From assembly GCA_027459765.1 (NCBI GenBank), contig DAIDHD010000071.1:1-44443 (forward strand): a DNA stretch of 44,443 nucleotides, in the 5' to 3' direction. The translations under genes and the position numbers were made by a program. How positions within the stretch are numbered: position 1 is the stretch's first letter; every line of letters starts with the position of its first letter. This document shows positions 7,834 to 16,366 of this stretch, in pieces. A model generated the notes under the pieces. It was not told where the DNA came from and made no database searches. It worked only from the letters and a program-made list of their open reading frames with translations. Source of the stretch: Gammaproteobacteria bacterium (GTDB lineage Bacteria > Pseudomonadota > Gammaproteobacteria > Steroidobacterales > Steroidobacteraceae).

Positions 7834-9192
7834 TCATGCGGCCAGGCGGGTCTCCTCTTCCACTTCGTCCGACTGCTGCCCGACTGCTTTGGTCAGGAAA
7901 CGATCGAGCGCCGCTCTCCGGGAATCGCGATCCAATGCGTAAGCCGTCTGCTTGAATTCGATCCCGTCGAGCAGCCCTTGAATATAGCCGGAGATGGTGT
8001 CGGCGGCCATGATGAGGGCGGTATCGAGCGTGTGAATATATTTGCTCGTCACCGAGCCCTTAGAGTGGCCAACCAGCGCGGCGATCGTTACCTCGGTAAA
8101 ACCGAGATCGTTGGCGATGCTGGCAAAGCTGTGACGCAGGACGTGCGGCGTGACATTGGCGATCGGGCTGTCTTTGAATATTTGCTCCCAATGGTTCGGG
8201 AAGCTGCCGAACGCATTGTCCTCGCCCTGACCGGGGAAGACGTAGGTGCCCGCAGCGGTCTTGCGCCGCTCCTCCAAATATTCGACGACGGGCAACCCGA
8301 TCGGACGAATGGACTCGCCTTCCTTGCTGTCCACCAGGCGCATGCAGCTCGCATCGGTGTCGGCCTCAATCCACATTAGCGAGATCATTTCCGAGCGGCG
8401 GCACCCGGTGAGCGCGATCTGCCGGATGATATCCACGGTCATGGCGTATTTTTCGTTCGCCGCGGCATCGCGAAGCATTTGCCCGAGAGTGCGGTACTCC
8501 GCCTCTGTCAGCCGACGATTCCGAACATTGTCCTTGGGCTTCTTGATGCCGTGCGCTGGATTGGTCTCGATGATCCCAGCGTCGACAGCGTAGGTGAGGA
8601 TGCCGCCCAATAGCCCGACGGTGCGCGTGGCGGTGCCGGCACCACCACGAACGATGGCCTTTCCACGCAGCTTCTTCGTCTTGACGGCGACCCGCGTCTT
8701 GCCCGCCATGATGTCCTTCAGGACCTTGTTGATGTCGGCCTTGGTGAGATCCTTGACCCGGCGCGCGCCGATCAGCGGGATGATGTGCCGGTCGATGCGG
8801 CCAGTGTCGGTGACGATGGTGGTCGGCTTTTTCGGTCGCCCGCCCTTACCCAGGATGAGGCCCGCGTTCAGGTCAGCGGAATAGAGGGCGCAAAGCTCCT
8901 TGACCGTGATGGCCTTGTGATCGAGCTGACGTTCCTCGGAAGGATTGTCGCCGCGCGCGACGCGCCCCAGTTGGACCTTCGCTTCTTGCCGGGCTGTCTC
9001 TGGCGTCCACACGCCATGCAGGCCGATGGTGTAGCGTCGCGTGCGCCCAGCAGCGCGATATTGAATGAGGTAGCTGCGCTTGCCGGAGGCGAACACGCGG
9101 AGGCCGAAGCCGGGCAGTTCGTCGTCCCAGAGGAAATAGTCCTTTTCGTGGACCTCGGCAGCGTCCACGATCCGCTTGGTCAGCTTTGCCAT
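7834..9192 (-). CDS. int: Tyrosine-family site-specific integrase (DUF4102 N-terminus)
   Basis: The 452-residue protein has the N-terminal arm-binding DUF4102 domain (about 1-90; WDDELPGFGLRV), a SAM-like core-binding domain (about 95-210) and a catalytic domain. Catalytic residues are visible: Arg265 in TGCRRSE, His350 and Arg353 in HVLRHS, His376 in LVGHS and the nucleophile Tyr385 in KYIHTLD. It therefore looks active. Integrases of this group insert elements into tRNA genes, and a tRNA-Arg fragment lies 185 bases from its start. It reads inward, away from the attachment site. The start ATG at 9192 is preceded by a GGGGA about 10 bases upstream, within a hairpin-forming leader. Confidence 0.95.
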   Translation of the reverse strand: MAKLTKRIVDAAEVHEKDYFLWDDELPGFGLRVFASGKRSYLIQYRAAGRTRRYTIGLHGVWTPETARQEAKVQLGRVARGDNPSEERQLDHKAITVKELCALYSADLNAGLILGKGGRPKKPTTIVTDTGRIDRHIIPLIGARRVKDLTKADINKVLKDIMAGKTRVAVKTKKLRGKAIVRGGAGTATRTVGLLGGILTYAVDAGIIETNPAHGIKKPKDNVRNRRLTEAEYRTLGQMLRDAAANEKYAMTVDIIRQIALTGCRRSEMISLMWIEADTDASCMRLVDSKEGESIRPIGLPVVEYLEERRKTAAGTYVFPGQGEDNAFGSFPNHWEQIFKDSPIANVTPHVLRHSFASIANDLGFTEVTIAALVGHSKGSVTSKYIHTLDTALIMAADTISGYIQGLLDGIEFKQTAYALDRDSRRAALDRFLTKAVGQQSDEVEEETRLAA

Positions 9193-9202
9193 GAGGCGTT
9201 CC

Positions 9203-9246
9203 CCTCGCTAGTGAGGGGCTGCTTCCGCGGAAGCACCACGGAAGCA
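9203..9246. promoter_or_regulatory. Palindromes upstream of the integrase gene
   Basis: A perfect 16-bp palindrome, TGCTTCCGCGGAAGCA, occupies 9220-9235, and its half-site CGGAAGCA is repeated in direct orientation at 9239-9246. Just before it, CCCCTCGCT/AGTGAGGGG (about 9201-9218) forms a 9-bp stem with one mismatch. Both sit in the int leader, so they are candidate operators or excisionase and integrase arm sites. Confidence 0.5.
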
Positions 9247-9276
9247 ACCGGATAGATATCGGAGCGAAATTCTGGA

Positions 9277-9309
9277 TAGACAGTTCGGCGCGGAAATCCG
9301 AATTGTCTA
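9277..9309. promoter_or_regulatory. Inverted repeat near the attachment site
   Basis: TAGACAGTTCGG (9277-9288) and CCGAATTGTCTA (9298-9309) match as an inverted repeat at 11 of 12 positions with a 9-base spacer. It lies between the integrase gene and the tRNA fragment, where recombination-directing proteins usually bind. Role inferred from position only. Confidence 0.45.
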
Positions 9310-9376
9310 GCGACTTCAGTTGCATATCGCATTGTAGCGTGCCCTATCGTGCATTTAGGATAGGCAAGCTAAATTG

Positions 9377-9421
9377 CTCCGAAGGCAGGGGTCACTGGTT
9401 CGAATCCAGTCGGGCGCGCCA
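9377..9421 (+). other. Attachment site: 3' fragment of tRNA-Arg(CCG)
   Basis: The sequence runs from an anticodon-loop-like CTCCGAA through GGCAG (3' anticodon stem), the T-arm ACTGG-TTCGAAT-CCAGT, the 3' acceptor strand CGGGCGC, discriminator G and encoded CCA. It matches the 3' half of gammaproteobacterial tRNA-Arg(CCG). The 5' half is absent: the bases before it cannot pair with GGCAG. This is the direct repeat left when an element inserts in a tRNA 3' half. An intact copy is expected at the other end of the island. Confidence 0.85.
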
Positions 9422-9451
9422 CGTTGCGCGGGAAGCGGGTAGGATTTCGGG

Positions 9452-10582
9452 GTGGCTCACGCTTCGAAACCTACGCGCGCGCGTGATCTCGGGATTCCCC
9501 TGCGCGGCGAACCGGGTCCTGCCAACGCGATCACGGACGTCGCCGGCGTGCTGGTCGGCACCGTCACCCTGGATCGTCCCGCGACGGCGACCAGCAGCCA
9601 GGTCCTGACGGGCGTCACTGCGATACTGCCGCGACCGATCACGGCCGGTCCGCTGCCGGTGTGGGCCGGTCAGTTCGATTTGAACGGCAACGGCGAGATG
9701 ACCGGCAGTCACTGGATTCGCGAGGCCGGCTGGTTCCTCGGCCCGGTCCTTCTCACCAACACGCACTCGGTCGGCATCGCGCACCACGCCGCGGTCGGCT
9801 GGATGATCGACCGGTATCCCGAGCATTACCGGCGCCATCACGCCTGGGCGATGCCGGTGGTCGGTGAAACCTACGACGGCCTTGTCAACGATATCTGTGG
9901 TCGGCACGTCCAGGAGTCGCATGTCCTTGCGGCGCTCGACAGCGCGAGCGCCGTTGCGCCGGCAGAGGGCAATGTCGGCGGTGGCGCCGGCATGCAGACC
10001 TACGATTTCAAGGGCGGTACCGGCACTGCGTCCCGCCGGGTGCGGATCGGATCGCTTGCCGGCACCGTCGGTGCGCTGGTGCAGTCGAACTTCGGCGCGC
10101 GGGCCGATCTGGTGGTGGCGGGCGTTCCGGTCGGGGTGCTCTATCCCGACGGCGTCGTCGACCTCGGCGACGGCGTGGCCGAGATGGGGTCCATCATCGT
10201 CGTCGTCGCCACCGATCTGCCGCTGTCGCCGTCGCAGCTCGCCCGCGTCGCCAAGCGCGCCGGCCTCGGCATCGGACGGACCGGGACTCGTGGCGGCAAC
10301 GGCTCGGGCGACATGTTTCTCGCGTTCAGCACGGCGAACGCAACCCCGCAGCCGCCGATCGGGGCCGCGCAACCCCTCGTCGGCGCCGTCGAGTTCCTCA
10401 AGGACCACTGGCTCGATGCCGTGTACGGCGCCACGGTCGAAGCGGTCGAAGAGGCGGTGCTGAACGCCCTGGTCGCGGCGCGCTCGGTGGCCACGGCCAA
10501 GCCGCCGGGGCAGATCCTGCACGCCATCGACCACCAGCGCCTGCGCTCGATCCTGCGCGCGCACGATCGCCTGTCTCGCTGA
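9452..10582 (+). CDS. P1-family (S58) DmpA-type aminopeptidase
   Basis: The 376-residue protein belongs to the S58/P1 family of self-cleaving N-terminal hydrolases (DmpA, BapA), which release N-terminal residues, often D- or beta-amino acids, from small peptides and amides. ITDVAGVLVGTVTL near the N-terminus and GGNGSGDMFLAFS at about 281-293 are diagnostic; maturation would cut before Ser285, which becomes the nucleophile. No signal peptide is seen, so it acts in the cytoplasm. The start is a GTG at 9452 with AGGA 7 bases upstream. It is the first chromosomal gene beyond the island and the first of a co-directional set with a ligase and an amidohydrolase. Substrate unknown. Confidence 0.88.
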   Translation: MAHASKPTRARDLGIPLRGEPGPANAITDVAGVLVGTVTLDRPATATSSQVLTGVTAILPRPITAGPLPVWAGQFDLNGNGEMTGSHWIREAGWFLGPVLLTNTHSVGIAHHAAVGWMIDRYPEHYRRHHAWAMPVVGETYDGLVNDICGRHVQESHVLAALDSASAVAPAEGNVGGGAGMQTYDFKGGTGTASRRVRIGSLAGTVGALVQSNFGARADLVVAGVPVGVLYPDGVVDLGDGVAEMGSIIVVVATDLPLSPSQLARVAKRAGLGIGRTGTRGGNGSGDMFLAFSTANATPQPPIGAAQPLVGAVEFLKDHWLDAVYGATVEAVEEAVLNALVAARSVATAKPPGQILHAIDHQRLRSILRAHDRLSR

Positions 10583-10614
10583 CCTCTATCCGGCGATCGG
10601 CTCGATTCGGTATA

Positions 10615-10635
10615 ACGTGGGCTGCACGACCACGT
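10615..10635 (+). promoter_or_regulatory. Inverted repeat ahead of the glutamine-synthetase-like gene
   Basis: A TATAAC (10611-10616), possibly a -10 box, runs into ACGTGG (10615-10620), matched by CCACGT (10630-10635) with a 9-base spacer. The site lies 16 bases before the GS-like start and could be an operator. No clear -35 box is seen, so the promoter call is weak. Confidence 0.35.
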
Positions 10636-10650
10636 GTCCCCAGGGAGCGC

Positions 10651-11910
10651 ATGTCCACGATCGAGGAAATCGTCTTCGTCGGCGCAAGCGTCTTGTCGGC
10701 GCACTTTCGCGGCAAGAGCTTTCCAGCGTCGGAATTGCCGGGAGTCCTGGCGCGTGGCATCGGCCAATCGCCCAGCAATCTCTATCTGGGCGCCTTCGGC
10801 CCCATGCAGACCACGACCTTCGGCACGCGCGGTGAAGTGTTCCTCGTCCCCGATCCGTCGAGCCGCGTATGCCTTGCCAGCGAAGGGGAGGCACCGGAAC
10901 ACTTCTACATTGGCGACTTTCGGGACGCCGGCGGGGCGCCTTGGGCGTACTGTCCACGGGACGCCTTGCGCAGGGCGCTGGCGGATCTCGAGCACGCGGT
11001 CGGATGGCGCCTGCTCTGCACCTTCGAGCAGGAGTTCCTGTACGACGGTGTCCCGAGCCACCCCTGGCGACCGTATCAACTCGACGCTCTGCGTCCGGTG
11101 CGCGGCTTCGCCGCCGAGGTTCTTGCGCGATTGCGTGACGCCGGCGTCCGGCCCGACGGATTTCTGGCCGAATACGGGCCGCAACAGTTCGAGATCACGA
11201 CGGCGCCGGCCGTTGGCGTGCGCGCGGCGGACGAGGCGGTGATCGTGCGCGAGGTGCTGCGCGCCGTCGCCCACCGCCACGGCCATTCGGTCAGCCTTAC
11301 GCCGATTCCCACCCCGGACGGTATCGGCAACGGCACCCACATCCACTTCAGCTTCCTGGACGTGGACGGGCGGCCGGCGATGCACGATCCCGACGGTACG
11401 TTCGGCCTCTGCGGCGCCGCCGAGTCCTTTGCGGCGGGCGTGCTCGAACACCTGCCCGCCCTGTGCGCGCTCACGACCCCGTCGGTGGTGTCTTATTATC
11501 GGTTGCGGCCGAACCGCTGGGCGCCGGTGTACGCCGACATCGGTGAGCAGGACCGCGGCAGCGCCCTGCGCGTCGCGCCGACCGCGGGGCCGCGCCCCGA
11601 GGATCGCGCCAGGCAATACAACCTGGAGTTTCGGGTGGCCGATGCAACCGCCAACCCGTATCTCGCGCTCACGGGAATGGTTCGCGCCGGTCTCGACGGC
11701 ATCGCGCGCGGACTACGGCTGGCCGGCGGTCCGCCACGGCTCCTGCCCCGGTCTCTTCCCGAGGCACTGGATGTTCTCGAGCGCATTCCCGACCCCTGGC
11801 TCGGTGCTCCGCTGCGCGGCGGCTACGTTCAGTTCAAGCGCGCCGAAATTGCGGGGCTGGAAGGGTTGGACGAAATCGACATCTGCCGGCGCTACGCCGA
11901 AGTGTATTGA
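10651..11910 (+). CDS. Glutamine synthetase family ligase (gamma-glutamyl amide/amine ligase)
   Basis: The 419-residue protein has the GS catalytic domain: TFEQEF (first metal-binding Glu pair), EYGPQQFEIT, GNGTHIHFSF (the GNG-H loop), RPNRWAPVYADIGEQDRGSA (ATP and phosphate arginines) and LEFRVADATANPYLAL. All ligand positions look kept. Such GS-like ligases (PuuA, GmaS, IpuC) join the gamma-carboxyl of glutamate to an amine using ATP. The typical adenylylation region of housekeeping GlnA is not evident. ATG at 10651 follows AGGGAG. Five bases separate it from the N-formylglutamate hydrolase gene. With an amine dehydrogenase nearby, an amine substrate such as methylamine or a polyamine is plausible but not shown. 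Confidence 0.82.
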   Translation: MSTIEEIVFVGASVLSAHFRGKSFPASELPGVLARGIGQSPSNLYLGAFGPMQTTTFGTRGEVFLVPDPSSRVCLASEGEAPEHFYIGDFRDAGGAPWAYCPRDALRRALADLEHAVGWRLLCTFEQEFLYDGVPSHPWRPYQLDALRPVRGFAAEVLARLRDAGVRPDGFLAEYGPQQFEITTAPAVGVRAADEAVIVREVLRAVAHRHGHSVSLTPIPTPDGIGNGTHIHFSFLDVDGRPAMHDPDGTFGLCGAAESFAAGVLEHLPALCALTTPSVVSYYRLRPNRWAPVYADIGEQDRGSALRVAPTAGPRPEDRARQYNLEFRVADATANPYLALTGMVRAGLDGIARGLRLAGGPPRLLPRSLPEALDVLERIPDPWLGAPLRGGYVQFKRAEIAGLEGLDEIDICRRYAEVY

Positions 11911-11915
11911 ACGCC

Positions 11916-12683
<768 letters not shown>

Positions 12684-12697
12684 CAGGAGAGAACCGA

Positions 12698-13384
12698 GTG
12701 CGCATTCCTCAGCCGACCAGCCGCGAAATCGAAATCGACATCGACGCCGCCGCGTTGCTGTTCGTCGACGTCCAGAACTACAACTGCATTCGCGAAGGCG
12801 GCGAGTACGCCGGGCTCGATGCGGCGACCGTCGAGAATCGCTACGGGTACTTCTTCCGCCAGATGGAGGCGGTCGGCGTGCCGAACATGGCGCGCCTGCA
12901 GAAGGCGTGCCGCGCCTCCGGCGTCGAGGTGATGTACACGGTGATCGAGGACATGACACTCGACGGCCGCGACCGCTCGCTCGACTACAAGATCACCGGC
13001 TTCAGCGTGCCCAAGGGGTCGCCCGACGCCCGTGTGATCGATGCGATCGCGCCGGTCGGCGACGAGATGGTTTTCCCGAAGACCTCCTCCTCGGTGTTCA
13101 TCTCGACCAACATCGACTACGTGCTGCGCAACCTCGGCGTGCGCTCGCTGATCATCGCCGGGGTTCTCACCGACCAGTGCGTCGATTCGGCGGTGCGCGA
13201 TGCCTGCGATCTCGGCTACCTGGTCACGGTCCCGACCGACGCCTGCGTGACCCAGTCGCTCGAGCGGCAGGAAAGCTCGCTGCGCAACAACCGCGGCTAC
13301 TGTCGCCAGATCACCACGGCCGCGCTCATCGAGGAGATCGAGCGGCTCGGCCGTCCGCGTCAGCGCGATACCGGCGGCAGGTAG
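12698..13384 (+). CDS. Isochorismatase-family cysteine hydrolase
   Basis: The 228-residue protein shows the triad of the family: Asp24 in LFVDVQN, Lys128 in FPKTSSS and Cys161 in LTDQCVDSA. Members hydrolyse amides such as N-carbamoylsarcosine, nicotinamide or ureidoacrylate, or vinyl ethers. The start is a GTG at 12698 with AGGAGA 7 bases upstream and follows the previous stop by 14 bases, so it is the fourth gene of the + strand operon. Its 3' end overlaps by 25 bases the 3' end of a second, convergent member of the same family. Substrate unknown; an amide in amine catabolism would fit the setting. Confidence 0.88.
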   Translation: MRIPQPTSREIEIDIDAAALLFVDVQNYNCIREGGEYAGLDAATVENRYGYFFRQMEAVGVPNMARLQKACRASGVEVMYTVIEDMTLDGRDRSLDYKITGFSVPKGSPDARVIDAIAPVGDEMVFPKTSSSVFISTNIDYVLRNLGVRSLIIAGVLTDQCVDSAVRDACDLGYLVTVPTDACVTQSLERQESSLRNNRGYCRQITTAALIEEIERLGRPRQRDTGGR

Positions 13385-14070
13385 GCGTAGAGCTCTGCGG
13401 CGCTAATCACGTTGCAGTAGATCATGTTGATGATGGCGAGCTCCTGGTCGTGAAGCTCGTCGGTGGCCGCGGCGCAGGCGTCGTGCACGACCGTCACCTG
13501 GAAGCTCTCGTCGGCGAGGCTGCGCACCGTCGACGAGACGCACTGATCGGTGAAGATGCCGCAGCACACGACGTGCTGGACGCCGAGATTGGTCAGGATG
13601 AGGCGCAGATTGGTGCCGGTGAGCGCCGAGTCGGTGGTCTTGGTGACGACAATCTCGTCACCGACAGGCGCAATGGAGGCTTCGATCTGCGACGCCCACT
13701 CGTCCTTCGGCAAGAGCAGATTGTTCCAGCCCGGCAGCTTCTGGCTCAACGACCGGTCGCGGCCGTCGCGGGTGTGGCATGCGATGCGCGCGAACAGCAC
13801 TTCGTGCCCGTCGCCACGGAAGCGCGTCAGCAGTGCGCGGATGTTGGGCAGTACCGTCATCCGCATCCGCTCGTGGAACGGGGTCCATGCGTCGTAGCGG
13901 CGCCGTGCCTCGCGGTCCAGTGTGGCGGGGTCGGGACGGGCCAGATAGGTGTTCTGTACATCGATGACCAGCAAGGCCGTCCTGCCGCGCTCGAAGACGG
14001 GGTCCGCCGGCGGCGGCGCGTCGGCGTAGTACAGGGAGCGGAAGGCCGTCTTCCAATGCGGCAGCGTCAT
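13360..14070 (-). CDS. Isochorismatase-family cysteine hydrolase, second paralogue
   Basis: The 236-residue protein again has the catalytic triad: Asp37 in LLVIDVQNTY, Lys in VVTKTTDS and Cys in FTDQCVSSTVR. It resembles its convergent neighbour along its length but is clearly diverged, with a longer N-terminus. The true start is the ATG at 14070, with GGAGA 5 bases upstream; the open frame reaches further but only as antisense of the permease gene. It is divergent from that permease gene across a 121-base gap. Cytoplasmic hydrolase of unknown substrate. It is the only gene of the 9452-15556 block on the - strand. Confidence 0.87.
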   Translation of the reverse strand: MTLPHWKTAFRSLYYADAPPPADPVFERGRTALLVIDVQNTYLARPDPATLDREARRRYDAWTPFHERMRMTVLPNIRALLTRFRGDGHEVLFARIACHTRDGRDRSLSQKLPGWNNLLLPKDEWASQIEASIAPVGDEIVVTKTTDSALTGTNLRLILTNLGVQHVVCCGIFTDQCVSSTVRSLADESFQVTVVHDACAAATDELHDQELAIINMIYCNVISAAELYAYLPPVSR

Positions 14071-14191
14071 GGCGGTCTCCAGGCGATACGGTGCACGAAG
14101 TTTACACGCTGCGACGCAATCGCCGCCGCGGGCGGCGCACGACGCCGAAGCTGAAGTTAAGATCGAACGATCACCAATCCGAGGCGAGGGG
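14071..14191. promoter_or_regulatory. Divergent intergenic region between hydrolase and permease genes
   Basis: The gap must hold promoters for both genes. It contains CGCCGC-N5-GCGGCG (about 14130-14146) and GATCG-AA-CGATC (about 14161-14172), the latter beside a TTAAG that could be part of a -10 box for the permease. No full promoter pair is convincing. Confidence 0.3.
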
Positions 14192-15556
14192 ATGACCGAA
14201 CTCAAGCGACGACTCACGATTCTGGAAGCGCTGGGCCTGTCGTTGTCGATCGTGGCGCCGACCGTCACGGCCGCCTTCAACATCACGCTGGTCGTGGGCG
14301 CGGCGGGTCGCGCGGCGCCGCTTGCCTTCCTCATCGCCGCCCTGGCCACGGTCCTGGTCGCGCTGTCCTTCATGGCTTTCTCGCACCGGGTGGCGCACGC
14401 CGGCTCGGCGTACGCCTACGTCACCCACACCTTCGGTCCGCGGGTGGGGTTCGTCGCCGGCTGGGGGCTGTTCCTGTCCTATCTGATGTTCGGTACCGGG
14501 TTCGCCGCGCTGGTCGGGAGTTTCGTCGCCACGGCGCTCCGCGATCTGGGCGTGGCGTTGCCCTCGACCGGATGGATAGCGATCGGTCTGGGCGCGTTGC
14601 TCATCGCCTGGGCCCTCGCGCACCGGGATATGAGGCTGGCCGGGCGGGTCATGCTGGTCACCGAGGGTATGGCCATCCTGGCGATCCTCGGACTGTGTGT
14701 CGTGATCGTGGCCCGGGTGCGGCCGAGCGCCGCACTCACGGCTTCCACCCTGGTTCCCGCGGCCGACTTCGGCGGCTGGCAGGGGCTCGGCTTCGGTCTG
14801 GTGTTCAGCATGCTGTCGTTCGCCGGATTCGAGGGCGCGACCACGCTCGGCGAGGAGGCGACCAACCCGCGTCGTGCCATACCGGTGGCCGTGTTCGGCA
14901 CCGTGCTGCTCAGCGCCGTGTTCTATACGGTAGTCTCCTTCTGCGAGGTCATGGGCTACGGTGTCGACCACCTGCAGGCGCTCGCACACGCCGAGGCTCC
15001 GCTCGACTACCTCGCGGAGCACTACGTGTCCCGCAGCCTCTCGGTGCTACTCGACCTGGCGGCGGCAACCACCTGCTTCTCGGGCGCCATCGGCGCCATC
15101 TCGGGTGGCGGGCGCGTCGCCTTCGCGCTGGGCCGCGCGGGTCTCGCGACGCGTCTCGCCTACGTCCACCCGACCCATGGCACGCCCACCACGGCCATCG
15201 CCTGGACGGCGCTCCTCAACATCGCTCCTTTCCTCTGCTGGGCGCCGTTCGCCGGCGCGAGCGACTATTACAGCTACACCAGCACGATCGCCGTGCTCGC
15301 GCTCATCCTCGACTACATCGGCGTGGGTGTCGCCGAGGTGGTCGAGTCCGGTCGCGAGCGGCGCTGGCGCTGGGCGGCGCTGTGCGGGCTAGGCCCGCTG
15401 CTGCTGCTGTGGGTGCTGTTCCGGAACGTCTATCCGGTGCCGTCATGGCCCAACAACCTGTGGCCGTACGTCACGCTCGGGTGGATTCTCCTCGCCCTGC
15501 CGCTGCTGCGGTGGCGCTCCGCCATGACCCGCGCGCCGATACCCGAGTACCGCTAG
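14192..15556 (+). CDS. APC-superfamily amino acid/amine permease
   Basis: The 454-residue protein is an inner-membrane transporter with about 12 hydrophobic segments. The first, LEALGLSLSIVAPTVTAAFNI, matches the first helix of APC carriers, and SFAGFEGATTLGEEATNPRRAIP is the well-conserved segment after helix 6. APC permeases import amino acids, polyamines or related amines by proton symport or exchange. The ATG at 14192 is preceded by GAGGCGAGGGG. It is divergent from the second isochorismatase gene and convergent with the glyoxalase-like gene, 35 bases away. The setting suggests it brings the pathway substrate or product into the cytoplasm. Confidence 0.9.
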   Translation: MTELKRRLTILEALGLSLSIVAPTVTAAFNITLVVGAAGRAAPLAFLIAALATVLVALSFMAFSHRVAHAGSAYAYVTHTFGPRVGFVAGWGLFLSYLMFGTGFAALVGSFVATALRDLGVALPSTGWIAIGLGALLIAWALAHRDMRLAGRVMLVTEGMAILAILGLCVVIVARVRPSAALTASTLVPAADFGGWQGLGFGLVFSMLSFAGFEGATTLGEEATNPRRAIPVAVFGTVLLSAVFYTVVSFCEVMGYGVDHLQALAHAEAPLDYLAEHYVSRSLSVLLDLAAATTCFSGAIGAISGGGRVAFALGRAGLATRLAYVHPTHGTPTTAIAWTALLNIAPFLCWAPFAGASDYYSYTSTIAVLALILDYIGVGVAEVVESGRERRWRWAALCGLGPLLLLWVLFRNVYPVPSWPNNLWPYVTLGWILLALPLLRWRSAMTRAPIPEYR

Positions 15557-15591
15557 CTCGTACGCGCGGTCTCCGGTCGGGGCCGAAGCGC

Positions 15592-15984
15592 TCAGACGTA
15601 ATGTCCGCTGCGCTCGAGCACCTCGATCTTGTAGCCGTCCGGGTCGGTGACGAAGAAGAACCGCGCCGAGCCGACGGGAGAGGTGAGCGACTTGATATCG
15701 CCCGCCGCCACACCCGCGGCGACCAGCGATGCGCGATGCCCGTCCAGGTCGTCGACGCAGAAGGCCACATGACCATAACCGCTGCCGTGGGTGTAGGGCT
15801 CGGTGGTGCCCTTGTTGAGCGTCAACTCGATCTCCGTACCGCTCTGCGGGTCACGCAGGTAGACCAGCGTGAAGTTCGGAAAGTCCATGCGGTGGCTCTC
15901 GACCATCCCGAATCCATCGCGATAGAACGCGATCGAGCGATCGAGGTCGAGCACTCGAATCATCGAATGGATCAATTTCGCCAT
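15592..15984 (-). CDS. VOC-family protein, lactoylglutathione lyase (glyoxalase I)-like
   Basis: The 130-residue protein has the two beta-alpha-beta-beta-beta modules of glyoxalase I. Likely metal ligands are His6 in LIHSMIRV, a Glu in EIELTLN, His in YGHVAFCV and Glu in YKIEVLE, so the metal site looks complete. GloA converts the glutathione hemithioacetal of methylglyoxal to S-lactoylglutathione. The ATG at 15984 has GGAG 8 bases upstream; longer starts lack support. It is the last gene of the amine dehydrogenase operon, 41 bases after a cytochrome c gene, so it may detoxify an aldehyde or keto product of amine oxidation. That role is inference. Confidence 0.85.
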   Translation of the reverse strand: MAKLIHSMIRVLDLDRSIAFYRDGFGMVESHRMDFPNFTLVYLRDPQSGTEIELTLNKGTTEPYTHGSGYGHVAFCVDDLDGHRASLVAAGVAAGDIKSLTSPVGSARFFFVTDPDGYKIEVLERSGHYV

Positions 15985-16025
15985 GACCGAGGCTCCATGC
16001 TGAAGGCGGCGCCGCGCGCCGCGTG

Positions 16026-16361
16026 TCATCGATTCTCGAGCGACTCCACGTATGCCGCAAGCGCGACGATGTCCTCGTCCGAGAGCGTCCTGGCGACCTC
16101 GGACATCATCGCGGCGTAGGTACCGAGCCGCCGTCCTTCACGGTAGGCCTTCAAGGCGTTTATCGTGTACGCCGCCGACTGACCCGCTATCTTCGGATAC
16201 TGCGGTACGACGGTCGAGCGACCATCGGCGCCGTGGCAGGAGGCGCACTTCACGAATTTCTCCCGGCCAACGTCGTGGGCGGTAGGCGAGGATGCGTGCG
16301 CCCGGCCCGCGGCGTACAGGAGGGCGATCGTGACGGCGGTGAATACGGCGATGTTTCGCAT
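16026..16361 (-). CDS. Small monoheme c-type cytochrome
   Basis: The 111-residue protein has a cleavable signal peptide ending near AHA (residues 1-23), one heme site CASCH (about 39-43) and a late Met pair that could supply the axial ligand. The fold is that of the short soluble cytochromes c (c553/c4-half type). It begins 5 bases after the larger cytochrome gene. In a TTQ dehydrogenase operon it is a natural periplasmic electron carrier, taking electrons from the dehydrogenase or from the 183-residue cytochrome and passing them to a terminal oxidase. Confidence 0.88.
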   Translation of the reverse strand: MRNIAVFTAVTIALLYAAGRAHASSPTAHDVGREKFVKCASCHGADGRSTVVPQYPKIAGQSAAYTINALKAYREGRRLGTYAAMMSEVARTLSDEDIVALAAYVESLENR

Positions 16362-16366
16362 GGCGT

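Larger units (their letters stand above)
1..9421. mobile_element. Right end of a tRNA-Arg-integrated genomic island or ICE
   Basis: The stretch holds genes typical of integrative elements: a DUF932 protein, an AbiE toxin-antitoxin pair, a Hachiman-type defence pair, a CoiA-like nuclease, a HEPN-like protein and a tyrosine integrase. It stops exactly at a 3' tRNA-Arg(CCG) fragment ending in CCA. Right of that point the genes are ordinary metabolic ones. The left end is outside the window, so the element's size and any transfer genes are unknown. Boundary inferred from the tRNA fragment and the neighbouring integrase. Confidence 0.85.

Noticed and set aside
9338..9421. A complete tRNA gene
   Set aside because: Some bases before the fragment (GGATAG) recall a tRNA D-loop, but the 5' acceptor and anticodon stem cannot pair with the 3' half, so only a fragment is supported.
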